Shown here piece by piece: positions 42,207 through 51,586 of a stretch of 64,000 bases of DNA. Numbering within the stretch: the first letter of the stretch is position 1; each line of letters starts with the position of its first letter. Below the pieces are notes generated by a model that worked only from the letters and a program-made list of their open reading frames with translations, made no database searches and had not been told where the DNA came from. The DNA lies in assembly GCA_021806765.1 (NCBI GenBank), contig JAJZQR010000002.1, positions 5,806 to 69,805 of the forward strand. The letters run 5' to 3'. Source of the DNA: Chloroflexota bacterium (GTDB taxonomy: Bacteria; Chloroflexota; UBA6077). The translations under genes were made by a program, and so were the position numbers.

Positions 42207-43646
42207 ATGGCAGGCGAAAGTGGGATGCTGGGCGTCCTTGACCAGGGGCAGATTGAGGCGATTCACCAGACGACGATGGAGGTGCTGGAGGGCACTGGCG
42301 TCGTGATCCAGGAGGAGACGACGCTCTCCCTCCTGCGCGACCTGGGTGCCAAGGTCGACTTCGAGCAGCAGCGGGTCCGCTTCCCGACCTGGCTGATGGA
42401 GAAGCTGCTCAAGCAGTGCCCAGATCGGTTTGCCTGGTACGCCCGCGATCCCCAGAAGACGGTCCAGTTCGAGGGCACGAAGGTCTGCTTCGGCCCCGCG
42501 GCCGGCGCCGTCAACGTGCTCGACTCCGAGGGCAGGCGACGGCCCTCAACCATCCAGGATGCCTACGACTTTTGCCGCCTCATCGACGCCCTGGACTTCG
42601 TCGAGGAGGGCCACTGCGTGGTCTACCCGACGGACGTGATCCCCGGCACCGCCCACGCCCACATGCTCGCTGCCATGGCGAAGTACAGCTCCAAGCCGTT
42701 CCGTGGCCGCCCCAGGGGAAAAGAGGAGTCGGTTGACTCCATTCGGGTCGCGGAGTTGCTGGTCGGCGGGCGAGAGGAGCTGAAGCGTAGGCCCATCATG
42801 TTCGCCAACATCAACCCGGTGAGCCCGCTGCAACACGCCCGCGAGATGGTGGAGGGTACGGTGGAGTTCGCCCGTGCGGGGCTTCCGGTCTGCTTCTCCC
42901 CGCAGGTCCAGGCCGGCACCACAGGTCCCGCCACCCTTGCCGGGACCCTGGTCCAGCACAACGCCGAGGTGCTTAGCGGCATCGCCATCGCTCAGGTGGC
43001 CAACCCCGGGGTGCCCGTCATGTACGGCTGCGTCACCAGCGTCAGCGACATGCGCACCGGCAGCTTCGCTTACGGTGCCGTCGAGGGGGCCATGCTGAAC
43101 GTGGCGAGTACTCAGCTTGCACGTTTCTACCACATACCCTCCAGGGCCACCAGCGGCTTCACCGAGTCCAAGACTCTGGACATGCAGTGCGGCATCGAGT
43201 CGATGATGACCAACCTAATGGTGAGCTTCTCGGGCGTCAATTATATCCAGGGAGCGGCTGGCGGTCTGGAATCTAGCCTCACCGCCTCCTACGAGAAGAT
43301 GGTCATCGACAACGAGGCGCTGGGCATGATCGCTCGCGCCATGCGGGGCATCGCTGTCGATAATGAGAGTTTGGCCGGCGACCTGATCGCCAGAGTGGGC
43401 CCTGCCGGCCACTACCTGGCGGAACCCCACACGCGCAAGTACTTCCGCCGGGAGATCCTCGTCCCTCAGTTGATAGACCGACTTCCCTACGAGGCCTGGA
43501 AGTCGGGGGGGTCGAAGGACATGGTGCAGAGGGCCCGGGAGAAGGTGCAGTCTATTCTCGGCAGCCACCAGCCGCGGCTGCTCGAGCCGGCGCTGGAGCG
43601 GGAGATCGACCTGCTGGTTGCCGAAATCGAGACCAGGCACAAGTAA
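42207..43646 (+). CDS. MttB-family (trimethylamine methyltransferase-like) corrinoid methyltransferase, non-pyrrolysine
   Basis: The 479-residue TIM-barrel protein belongs to the MttB superfamily. These enzymes move a methyl group from a quaternary or tertiary amine to a corrinoid protein. Landmarks are VLEGTGVVIQEE, CFGPAAGAVNVLD, FANINPVSPLQ, SPQVQAGTTGPATLAGTL, SFAYGAVEGAMLNVAS and CGIESMMTNLMVSF. The frame has no in-frame amber codon, so it is of the pyrrolysine-free class that includes glycine-betaine, proline-betaine and carnitine demethylases. AAGGAGG precedes ATG 42207. The cognate-type corrinoid protein gene follows after 19 bp. Confidence 0.9.
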   Translation: MAGESGMLGVLDQGQIEAIHQTTMEVLEGTGVVIQEETTLSLLRDLGAKVDFEQQRVRFPTWLMEKLLKQCPDRFAWYARDPQKTVQFEGTKVCFGPAAGAVNVLDSEGRRRPSTIQDAYDFCRLIDALDFVEEGHCVVYPTDVIPGTAHAHMLAAMAKYSSKPFRGRPRGKEESVDSIRVAELLVGGREELKRRPIMFANINPVSPLQHAREMVEGTVEFARAGLPVCFSPQVQAGTTGPATLAGTLVQHNAEVLSGIAIAQVANPGVPVMYGCVTSVSDMRTGSFAYGAVEGAMLNVASTQLARFYHIPSRATSGFTESKTLDMQCGIESMMTNLMVSFSGVNYIQGAAGGLESSLTASYEKMVIDNEALGMIARAMRGIAVDNESLAGDLIARVGPAGHYLAEPHTRKYFRREILVPQLIDRLPYEAWKSGGSKDMVQRAREKVQSILGSHQPRLLEPALEREIDLLVAEIETRHK

Positions 43647-43665
43647 GAGTTCGGAGGCGATAGGA

Positions 43666-44316
43666 ATGGAAGGCGAGACCCTGCTGGAAACCATGTCCCA
43701 GGCGATCATCGACGGGGACGTCGACGCCTGCCGCGACGCCGCCGAAAAGGCGATGGCGGCAACGATGGATCCCGCCCTGGTCATCTCCGAGGGGCTGATG
43801 AAGGGGATACAGGAGGTCGGGCGGCGCTTCAGCGAGGGGGAGTTCTTCCTGCCGGAGTTGCTGCTGGGCGCGAAAGCCATGCAGGCCGGCATCGACGCGG
43901 TGAACCCGGTTATCAAGGCCCAGGGTGGTCACCGAATGGTGAAGGGGAAGGTGGTGGTGGGGGTAGTACAGGGCGATATCCACACCATCGGTAAGGAGAT
44001 CCTTCGCTCGGTCTTCGGTGCCTACGGCTTCGAGGTGGTCGACCTGGGCACCAACGTGGCCGGCGACCGGTTCATCGCTGCGGTGCGAGAACTCCATCCG
44101 GATATCCTGGGCATGTCGTCGCTGATGACTCCTACCATGGTCAAGCAGCGGGAGGTGATCCAGAAGCTGGTGAAAGAGGGGCTGCGGGACAAGGTCAAGG
44201 TGATGGTGGGCGGCGCGGTGTGCAATCCGCAGTGGGCCCAGGACATCGGAGCGGACGGCTATGCCCCCGATGCGTGGAAGGCGGTCGAGCTCGCCGAGAG
44301 GCTACTGGGGAACTAG
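43666..44316 (+). CDS. Corrinoid (B12-binding) methyl-carrier protein, MttC/MtgC type
   Basis: The 216-residue protein has the N-terminal four-helix cap (ISEGLMKGIQEVGRRFSEGEFFLPELLLGAKAM) and a Rossmann B12-binding domain. The cobalt-ligand motif is DIHTIG in VQGDIHTIGKEI, with the later GMSSLMTPTMV and VMVGGAVCN segments. It should accept the methyl group from the MttB-like enzyme next to it. ATG 43666 is preceded by GGAGG. A second paralogue lies at 54072. Confidence 0.94.
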   Translation: MEGETLLETMSQAIIDGDVDACRDAAEKAMAATMDPALVISEGLMKGIQEVGRRFSEGEFFLPELLLGAKAMQAGIDAVNPVIKAQGGHRMVKGKVVVGVVQGDIHTIGKEILRSVFGAYGFEVVDLGTNVAGDRFIAAVRELHPDILGMSSLMTPTMVKQREVIQKLVKEGLRDKVKVMVGGAVCNPQWAQDIGADGYAPDAWKAVELAERLLGN

Positions 44317-44548
44317 GCTGCCGTTACCCCAAACGCCCCCAATCCAAGAGTGTGGGTCGTCCTTGACCCAGGCGTCCTAGCTACCAGGGAATGCCCAAGT
44401 AAGGGACGATGCCGGGTCTTGCAGGCAAGCAGGCGTGGTCGTGACCCGTGAACCCGCGCAGGTCGGTTCTGCGATGTCGGCGGTGCTAGCCGTGCGGGGT
44501 CTGGCGGGGAGGAATCCGGCACGAATCTTTCATTCAGAGGTTACGCTC

Positions 44549-47500
44549 GTGGGCTGCAAACTTGGAGTCGATGTCGGCGGTACTTTCACCGATCTGGTGC
44601 TTTTCGACGAGTCTGACAACTCCTTGCGCATCCTGAAGACTTCGTCCACGCCTCACGACATGTCCGTGGGTGTGGCGACCGGCATTCGGAAGGTGGCCGA
44701 GAGGTTCGACGTTACCCCCTCCAGGCTCTCCTACGTAATCCACGGCACCACCGTGGCCACCAACGCAGTGCTGGAGAGAAAGGGCAGCCGCACCGCACTT
44801 CTGGTCACCGAGGGGTTCCGTGACGTGCTCCACATCGGCCGCCAGGATCGGCCCTCCCTGTACAACTGGTTCATCCGTAGGCCCGACCCATTGGTGCCGC
44901 GCCACCTACGGCTGGAGGTGCCCGAGCGAATCCTCCACACCGGCGAGGTGCTGCAGCCCCTGGACGAGCAGGCGGTGCTGGAGATCGGTGCCCGACTGCG
45001 GCGGGAGAAGGTCGGCACCATTGCTATCTGCTTCCTTCATTCCTATGCCAACCCTGCCCACGAGCGACGCGCGGCGGAGTTGATATGTCAGGTCCATCCC
45101 GAGGCGGACGTCTCGCTCTCCTCCGACATCCTGCCGGAGTTCAAAGAGTACGAGCGGATGAGCACCACGGTGATGAATGCCTACCTGACCCCGCGGATGC
45201 AGGGTTATCTGCACCGCTTCGAGCTTGCCCTCTCCGAGTTGGATGTGAGGTCCGACCTTCACATCATGCAGTCCAACGGCGGAGTCATGACCATCGAGGC
45301 TGCCAAGAGCCGATGTGTCAACACCATCCTGTCCGGCCCGGCCGCGGGCGCGGTGGGCGGCACCATGCTGGCGCGCCAGGCAGGGATGGAGAACGTGATC
45401 ACCGTGGACATGGGCGGTACCAGCTTCGACGTGTGCCTGGCTTACCGGGGGCAGGTGAGGCTCACCCGGGAGTCCCACGTCGGGATGCTTCCCTTAAAGG
45501 TCCCCATGGTCGATGTCCACACCATCGGGGCCGGCGGCGGAAGCGTTGCCTGGGTCGACTCGGGGGGTGCTCTCCATGTCGGTCCTCAGAGCGCGGGGGC
45601 GAACCCCGGACCGGCCTGCTACGGCCTTGGAGGAGAGAACCCCACCGTCACCGATGCTAATGTGGTACTTGGAAGGGTCAACCCCGACTACTTCGTGGGG
45701 GGCGAGATCCGACTGGACGTGAACGCTTCCAGGGAGGCGATCACCAGGAAGGTGGCAGAGCCGCTGGGCATCTCCGTGGAGAAGGCCGCCGAGGGCATAC
45801 TGAAGGTGGTCAACGCCAACATGGTGCGCGGGATCCGGGTGGTATCAGTGCAGAAGGGCTACGACCCCAGGGATTTCTGTCTGGTGGCTTTCGGCGGGGC
45901 CGGCCCGGTGCACTCTGCGGAACTGGCCGAGGAGATGTCGCTGCCCAAGGTGCTGGTACCTCCGACCCCTGGCGTGACCTCAGCACTGGGGCTACTGATG
46001 TCCGACTTCCGGCGCGACTATGTGCAAACCATCATAGCCTCGTTGGAGGAGGTGGGGCTGGCAGAGTTGAACGGCGCATACCAGCGGCTGGAGAGCCAGG
46101 CCCTGGAGGAGATGGCCACGGAGGGCGTAACCGGCGACGACCTGGTGCTGGTGCGGACAGCAGATGTGCGCTACCTGGGCCAGGGCTATGAGCTGGAGGT
46201 GGCCGTGCCGGCGGGCGAGTTGGACGAGACTGCGCGCGGGCGGATCCGCCAGGCTTTCGCGGACGCCTACAGCAAGGCATACGGCGACTCCGCGTCGGGA
46301 GGCGTGCCGCAGCTGGTCAACCTGCGCCTCGCCGTCATCGGCCGAATCAACAAGCCAGACATCGCACCTAAGGCATTGGGGGGTGCGGACCCGTCGGCGG
46401 CCGAGCACCCATCCCGGGACGTCTACTTCCACGGGGCATGGGTGCGGACGCGGGTCTACGACCGGGCGAGGCTGTGCCCTGGCAACCGACTCCAGGGGCC
46501 AGCCATCGTGGAGCAGTTGGACTCCACTGTGGTGCTGCCACCCGGCCACACGGCCACTGTTGACGCCTGGGGCAACCTGGTTGTCGACGTGCCGGTGACA
46601 GGTGCGGCTGGGTTGGCCGAAGAGAAGGATCGAGTGGACCCCATCACCCTGGAGGTGATCCGTAGCGCCCTACAGTCTATGGCCGATGAAGCCACGGCTA
46701 CCCTCATACAGACGGGCTACTCCACCAACATCAAGGATCGCCGCGACTGCACTTGCGCTGTCTACACGCCGCAAGGGGAGGTGGTGGCGATGACCGAGTT
46801 AGGGACGCCGCACCACCTTGGGACCATGCACGCGGTGGTGAAGCGGGTGCTGGAGGTGGTACCGCTCGATCAGTACGAGCCCGGCGATGCCATCCTGATG
46901 AACACGCCGTATCCCTACGGACCCGGCCACCTCAACGACATCGCCCTGGTCACCCCCGTCTTCTACCAGGGCAAGATCGTGGCGATGATGGCCAACCAGG
47001 CCCACCACGTGGACGTGGGCGGCTACGCGCCGGGCTCCATGCCCTTTGGCGTCCACGAGATCTTCCAGGAGGGACTGCAGATCCCACCAGTGAAGATCTT
47101 GAAGCGGGGTGCTCTGGATGAGGAGTTGATGGCCTTCTTCAGCGCCAACGTGCGGACCCGGTTCGAGAGTCGAGGGGACACCCTGGCGCAGATCGCCGCC
47201 AACAATGTGGGAGAGACGCGACTGACCGAGCTGCTGGACCGCTACGGGCCGGAAACCCTGGGCCGCTACCTGCGCGCCATTCTTGACTACTCGGAGCGGC
47301 GGATGCGGGCCGGCATCGGCGCCATTCGACCGGGCAGGTACAAGGGCGAGGACTTTATCGAGGGCGACGGAATTACCGACAAGCTGATCGGCCTTCGGGC
47401 AACCGTCGAGGTGCGTGACGGGGACATCTACGTGGACTTCACAGGGACCGATCCGCAGGTACAGGGGCCAATAAACTGCCGCTGGCCCTCGGTCTACGCC

Positions 47501-48367
47501 TCCGTTTACTTTGCCATGAAGGCCATCATTGACCCGGACCTGCCGCTGAACGCCGGGGCCTACCGGCCGATCCACATTGAGATTCCGGAGGGGTGTACGC
47601 TTCAGGCCACCTTCCCGGCCGCCCTCTGCAATGCTAACATCATCACCAATCAGCGTCTGGTCGACGTAATGTTGCGGGCGCTGATCCAGGCATGTCCCCA
47701 CAAGGTGGTGGCGGGCTGCTCCGGCACCATCAACCTCCTCAACCTCGGCGGGGTGGACCCCGCCACGGGCGACTACTTCAACTACATCGAAACCTACGGT
47801 GGCGGCCAGGGCGCAAAGCAGAGCCAGGACGGCGCTGACGGCCAGCACAACCACATGGCGAACACCTGGAACGCGCCGGCGGAGGCCATCGAGGTCACCT
47901 ATCCGCTACGTGTGGAAGCCTATGGGCTGGTGCCCGACAGTGAGGGCGCCGGCGAGTTCCGGGGCGGAATGGGCATCCATCGGAAGGTCCGTATCCTCAG
48001 TGGTAGGGTGATGTTGACCGTCAGCTCCGACCGCAACCGGCTTGGACCGTGGGGCGCTCATGGTGGGAGGGACGGTCACGTTGCCATCTGCACGGCTGAG
48101 CGCACTGACGGCGCGATGCTGAACCTGGGGTCCAAAGTGACCGTGAACCTGGATCGGGGGGACCTCCTCACGACGGCTACCCCAGGCGGGGGCGGCTGGG
48201 GTACCCCACTACGGCGCGACCCCGAGAAGGTGCACTGGGACGTGGTCGAGGGCCTGGTCTCGGTCGAGCGTGCGCTGGCTGAATACCGCGTCGTTGTGGA
48301 TCCCGCAACCCTGCAGTTGGACCTTGAGGCGACTGCGCGACTGCGCGGGACGTCCGAGGACAACTAA
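44549..48367 (+). CDS. Fused HyuA-HyuB N-methylhydantoinase/5-oxoprolinase-type enzyme
   Basis: This 1272-residue protein joins two subunits that bacteria often encode separately. Residues 1 to about 690 are HyuA-like, with the ATPase phosphate-binding GVDVGGTFTDLVLFDE, HGTTVATNAVLER, VDMGGTSFDV and IGAGGGSVAWVD. From about 694 (DPITLEVIRSALQSM) it is HyuB-like, with GHLNDIALVTPVF, CRWPSVYAS and ETYGGGQGAK. These enzymes hydrolyse cyclic amides such as N-methylhydantoin or 5-oxoproline with ATP. The fusion length is like eukaryotic 5-oxoprolinase. GTG 44549 has AGAGG upstream. It lies between corrinoid and UroD-type methyltransferase genes. Confidence 0.9.
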   Translation: MGCKLGVDVGGTFTDLVLFDESDNSLRILKTSSTPHDMSVGVATGIRKVAERFDVTPSRLSYVIHGTTVATNAVLERKGSRTALLVTEGFRDVLHIGRQDRPSLYNWFIRRPDPLVPRHLRLEVPERILHTGEVLQPLDEQAVLEIGARLRREKVGTIAICFLHSYANPAHERRAAELICQVHPEADVSLSSDILPEFKEYERMSTTVMNAYLTPRMQGYLHRFELALSELDVRSDLHIMQSNGGVMTIEAAKSRCVNTILSGPAAGAVGGTMLARQAGMENVITVDMGGTSFDVCLAYRGQVRLTRESHVGMLPLKVPMVDVHTIGAGGGSVAWVDSGGALHVGPQSAGANPGPACYGLGGENPTVTDANVVLGRVNPDYFVGGEIRLDVNASREAITRKVAEPLGISVEKAAEGILKVVNANMVRGIRVVSVQKGYDPRDFCLVAFGGAGPVHSAELAEEMSLPKVLVPPTPGVTSALGLLMSDFRRDYVQTIIASLEEVGLAELNGAYQRLESQALEEMATEGVTGDDLVLVRTADVRYLGQGYELEVAVPAGELDETARGRIRQAFADAYSKAYGDSASGGVPQLVNLRLAVIGRINKPDIAPKALGGADPSAAEHPSRDVYFHGAWVRTRVYDRARLCPGNRLQGPAIVEQLDSTVVLPPGHTATVDAWGNLVVDVPVTGAAGLAEEKDRVDPITLEVIRSALQSMADEATATLIQTGYSTNIKDRRDCTCAVYTPQGEVVAMTELGTPHHLGTMHAVVKRVLEVVPLDQYEPGDAILMNTPYPYGPGHLNDIALVTPVFYQGKIVAMMANQAHHVDVGGYAPGSMPFGVHEIFQEGLQIPPVKILKRGALDEELMAFFSANVRTRFESRGDTLAQIAANNVGETRLTELLDRYGPETLGRYLRAILDYSERRMRAGIGAIRPGRYKGEDFIEGDGITDKLIGLRATVEVRDGDIYVDFTGTDPQVQGPINCRWPSVYASVYFAMKAIIDPDLPLNAGAYRPIHIEIPEGCTLQATFPAALCNANIITNQRLVDVMLRALIQACPHKVVAGCSGTINLLNLGGVDPATGDYFNYIETYGGGQGAKQSQDGADGQHNHMANTWNAPAEAIEVTYPLRVEAYGLVPDSEGAGEFRGGMGIHRKVRILSGRVMLTVSSDRNRLGPWGAHGGRDGHVAICTAERTDGAMLNLGSKVTVNLDRGDLLTTATPGGGGWGTPLRRDPEKVHWDVVEGLVSVERALAEYRVVVDPATLQLDLEATARLRGTSEDN

Positions 48368-48435
48368 ACGCGGGCCGAGAGGGTGCCAATCGGCTGAAGC
48401 CTCGACCTCCAGAAGATCGGCGTAAGGTGGTGGGG

Positions 48436-49503
48436 ATGGGCAGCGGAGCGGACTTCGATCGGTTACGGCGGACGCTGCTGGTGCAGGGCGAGCCGGATCG
48501 CGTCCCCGTGGCTGAGGTGTACATAGACCCGGACATCAAACGGGCCTTCCTGGGGCGGCCGGTGGACGACCTGGAAGCCCAGGTTGAGTTCTACGCCACC
48601 GCCGGCTACGACTATGTGGAGCTGCGTCAGGGGCTGGGCCTAAAGATGAACGACAACCTGCCTCAGGCGTCGCGGGTCGCCGTCTCGCAGTACAGCGTCT
48701 TCCAGGATGATGCCCAGGAGCGGACCTGGGCCGAGGAGGGTGCCGGCGTCATCACCAACAGGCGCGAGTTCGAGACCTACCCCTGGCCCGACCCGGAGGC
48801 GCTGGACTACTCCCCCTTCGAGCAGGTTTCGCGCTACCTCCCGAAGGGGATGAAGGTTATCGCCGTCGGTGGAAAAGTCTTCTCCCCCATCTGGGAGTTG
48901 ATGGGGTTCCAGACCTTTTGTGAAGCCATGATAGAGCAGCCGGACTTGGTGGCGCGGATGTACGACCGGGTCGGGGAAATCCAGTACCGGGTCTTCGAGA
49001 TCATGGCCAACTTCGACTGTGTCGGGGCGATGTGGGCGGCCGACGACCTGGCCTACACCGAGGGCTTCCTCGTCTCGCCGCGCCACTACCGGCAGTACCT
49101 CTTTCCTTGGTTCAAGCGGATGGGGGAGCTGTGCCGGAGTCGGGGGCTACCTCTGCTGTACCACACAGACGGCAGGGTCTACGACGTCATTGACGATCTG
49201 ATCGAGTGTGGCGTCAACGCCCTCCACCCCATCGAGCCGAAGGCGATGGAGATCGGGGAGGTCAAGCGGCGGTGGGGCGACCGGCTGTGCGTCGTTGGCA
49301 ACATCGACCTCGCCTACACTCTGACCCGGGGGACCCCTGAGGAGGTGGAGGCTGAGGTGCGGATGCGAATTCGGGAGTGTGGGCCCGGGGGCGGCTACTG
49401 CGTTGGGTCCAGCAACGCAGTAACCAACTACGTCCCGCTGCAGAACTTCAACGCCATGCGCGATGCCACCTTCCGCTATGGAAGATACCCGATAGTCAGC
49501 TAG
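48436..49503 (+). CDS. Uroporphyrinogen decarboxylase-family (MtaA/CmuA-like) methyltransferase
   Basis: The 355-residue TIM-barrel protein is of the UroD family. It keeps the histidine and acidic residues of the zinc-methyltransferase branch (LLYHTDGRVYDVIDDLIECGVNALHPIEP) and a C-terminal GGGYCVGSSNAVTNYVP with a cysteine, as in methylcobamide:coenzyme M or folate methyltransferases. Placed among corrinoid genes, it probably takes the methyl group from the corrinoid protein to an acceptor such as tetrahydrofolate; that is inference. The start is ATG 48436 or a GTG a few codons earlier. Confidence 0.85.
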   Translation: MGSGADFDRLRRTLLVQGEPDRVPVAEVYIDPDIKRAFLGRPVDDLEAQVEFYATAGYDYVELRQGLGLKMNDNLPQASRVAVSQYSVFQDDAQERTWAEEGAGVITNRREFETYPWPDPEALDYSPFEQVSRYLPKGMKVIAVGGKVFSPIWELMGFQTFCEAMIEQPDLVARMYDRVGEIQYRVFEIMANFDCVGAMWAADDLAYTEGFLVSPRHYRQYLFPWFKRMGELCRSRGLPLLYHTDGRVYDVIDDLIECGVNALHPIEPKAMEIGEVKRRWGDRLCVVGNIDLAYTLTRGTPEEVEAEVRMRIRECGPGGGYCVGSSNAVTNYVPLQNFNAMRDATFRYGRYPIVS

Positions 49504-49661
49504 GCCCTTCGAGCAGGCACATACCATTGGAGAGGAGGTAGTAGAGATCACTCAGTAGGATCATCCCTCCCGTCCCAGCGCGGGGATGGCAACGCAGCGT
49601 CGCAGACGGCGAACACAGACGGAGTCGGGAACGTTTCCACTTCTTGAGAAAGGTGCGTGTG

Positions 49662-50774
49662 ATGGCCATGGCAAGAAGTCGTTTTCCGCTACTCGTGGCG
49701 GGGGCTCTGGTTGGGCTTCTGGTTGTCTCCTGTGCGGCGCCCGCAGCGTCTCCTCCCGCTCCCACCTCGGCACCAGCAGCTCCCGCTGCGGCACCCACCA
49801 AGGCACCAGAAGCCGCTGCTGCGCCAAAGCCGACCGCAGCTCCAGCGGCAGCGCCCACGGCCCAGAAGATCACCCTTCGATTTGGGCATCACTTTGCCTC
49901 GAGCGACGCCTGGGCGAAGGCGATTGTGAACTTCGCGGATATCGTGGGGAAGAAGTCGAACGGAAACATCGAGATCAAGGTCTTCCCTGACTCGCAGCTC
50001 GGAAACGAGCGCGAGGCGGAGGAGGGGCTGCAGCTCGGCAACCTGGACTTCACGCTGGGTGGTCCCGGTGTGCTGACCAACTTCGACCCCAAGATCGGCA
50101 TCCTGGACATGCCGTTCCTCTTCTCCAGCTACGCCCATGCTAACAAGGTGATGGATGGGCCTATCGGCGGCGAGATCTGGGACAGCTTGCGCACCAAGGC
50201 CGGGATTCGCGTGTTGGCCTCGGGCGCCCAGGGCTCTCGCTTCGTCCTCACCAAGACAAAGCCGATCAGCAAGCTGGATGACTTCAAGGGAGCAAAGATC
50301 CGGGTCCCCGAGGCCCAGACCTACCTGCGGACATTCCAGCTGCTGGGCGCCAACCCCGTGGCGATAGCCTGGGGTGAGACGTACACTGCCCTACAGACCG
50401 GCGTGGCGGACGGTATGGAAGGCGTACCGGGGATCATGACGTCAGCCAAGATGTACGAGGTGGGTAAGAACGTTGCCCGCACCAATCACATCATGGCCAC
50501 TCTCCAGCTGCTAGTCAGCGAGAAGGTCTACCAGAAGCTCTCGCCCGACAATCAGAAGATAGTCCAGGATGCAGCCAAGGAGGCCTGGGGCTCGGCGCGA
50601 ACGATCGCCGAGACGGCCAACAAGGATGCCGAGGGTGACCTGGAGAAGCAGGGTGTCAAGTTCACCAACCCCGATGCAGCTGAGCTACGGAAGGCCGTAT
50701 CCCCATTCTTGGAGGAGTGGGGCCAGAAGAACGGAGCCATGGACTGGGTGAAGAAGATCCCAGACGCCCAGTAG
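49662..50774 (+). CDS. TRAP transporter solute-binding lipoprotein (DctP family)
   Basis: The 370-residue protein has a lipoprotein signal peptide with lipobox LLVVSC, a long Ala/Pro linker (about residues 20-65) and a DctP domain (ITLRFGHHFASSDAWAKAIVNFADIV, IEIKVFPDSQLGNEREAEEGLQLG, KGAKIRVPEAQTYLRTFQLLGANPVAIAWGE, YTALQTGVADGMEG). The arginine in KIRVPE normally binds the substrate carboxylate. It delivers a carboxylate-bearing solute to the DctQM membrane pair encoded downstream. Confidence 0.92.
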   Translation: MAMARSRFPLLVAGALVGLLVVSCAAPAASPPAPTSAPAAPAAAPTKAPEAAAAPKPTAAPAAAPTAQKITLRFGHHFASSDAWAKAIVNFADIVGKKSNGNIEIKVFPDSQLGNEREAEEGLQLGNLDFTLGGPGVLTNFDPKIGILDMPFLFSSYAHANKVMDGPIGGEIWDSLRTKAGIRVLASGAQGSRFVLTKTKPISKLDDFKGAKIRVPEAQTYLRTFQLLGANPVAIAWGETYTALQTGVADGMEGVPGIMTSAKMYEVGKNVARTNHIMATLQLLVSEKVYQKLSPDNQKIVQDAAKEAWGSARTIAETANKDAEGDLEKQGVKFTNPDAAELRKAVSPFLEEWGQKNGAMDWVKKIPDAQ

Positions 50775-50841
50775 TGTTGCGTGCGTGGGTCCGGTTCCTC
50801 ATCTATGAAGCGGAGTCCTTAGCTTCGCCTCATAGATAAGG

Positions 50842-50873
50842 GGGAGCCCGGGGCGGGGACAACCCGGGCTCCC
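50842..50873 (+). terminator. Hairpin between TRAP binding-protein and membrane genes
   Basis: GGGAGCCCGGG and CCCGGGCTCCC form a perfect 11-bp stem around a 10-base loop with no T-run. It likely stabilises or attenuates so that the binding protein is made in excess over DctQM. Confidence 0.7.
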
Positions 50874-50916
50874 AGAGGAGCAACCCGGCGGAAACCGGAT
50901 TGTGCGGGGGTAGCCA

Positions 50917-51450
50917 ATGCAAGTGGCAGGCAAGCTCTACTCCGGACTGATGCTGATCGTCAAGTTAGTGTCGGCCGCCATCCTCCTGGTGCTCACGGGC
51001 GCCGTCTTCACCTCCGTCATCGTGCGCTATTTCGGGCTGTTCCAGGGCTCTATGCCCTGGATCGACGAGATGGCGCGCTATCTGTCCGTCTGGCTGGTGT
51101 TCCTGGGCAGCGCCACTGCGCTGGAGCAGAGAAAGCACGTTTCGGCCGACTTCATGGTAGGCCTGGTGCCGCTGAGAGGCCGCCCCTATCTGAACCTCTT
51201 GATCCAGCTCAGCATACTGTTCTTCCTCGTTGCGCTGACCCGCGAAGGGATCAGTCTGTCCCAGCGAACAATGCTTCAGTCATCCCCCGCCCTCGGGATT
51301 CCCATGGGCTACATCTACATGGCGATACCGGTGGGGGGCGCCCTGATGATCCTGGGGATAGTCAAGTCCGTGTTTGAGGCAGTCGGCCACCTTCGCTCGC
51401 CGGAGGCCGGCGTCGTGCCGGACCCACTGGAGCAAATCGGCGCCAACTGA
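50917..51450 (+). CDS. TRAP transporter small membrane subunit (DctQ family)
   Basis: The 177-residue protein has four hydrophobic helices, and the DctQ signature (SMPWIDEMARYLSVWLVFLGSATALEQRKHVSADF) is in the second-third helix region. It bridges the binding protein and the DctM permease and works on a sodium gradient. An intergenic repeat of 136 bp separates it from dctM. Confidence 0.9.
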   Translation: MQVAGKLYSGLMLIVKLVSAAILLVLTGAVFTSVIVRYFGLFQGSMPWIDEMARYLSVWLVFLGSATALEQRKHVSADFMVGLVPLRGRPYLNLLIQLSILFFLVALTREGISLSQRTMLQSSPALGIPMGYIYMAIPVGGALMILGIVKSVFEAVGHLRSPEAGVVPDPLEQIGAN

Positions 51451-51461
51451 ACCGCCGCTCA

Positions 51462-51536
51462 GAACGGCCGGCAATACCATCCGCAGATAGCGCAGATTCT
51501 GGAACGGCCGGCTCCACCATCTGCGTGAATCCGCGG
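51462..51536. repeat. Short direct/inverted repeat between dctQ and dctM
   Basis: GAACGGCCGGC occurs at 51462 and 51501, each followed by ACCATC-N-GC. The intervening CCGCAGATAGCGCAGAT and ATCTGCGTGAATCCGCGG can pair imperfectly. Confidence 0.5.
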
Positions 51537-51586
51537 AGCTGTCAGGGTCACCGAGTTCCGTCGCTGGAAGCTCACGGAGGTACACC

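Noticed and set aside
42207..43646. Pyrrolysine-containing MttB
   Set aside because: The full-length frame has no internal amber codon, and no pyl genes are in the window.
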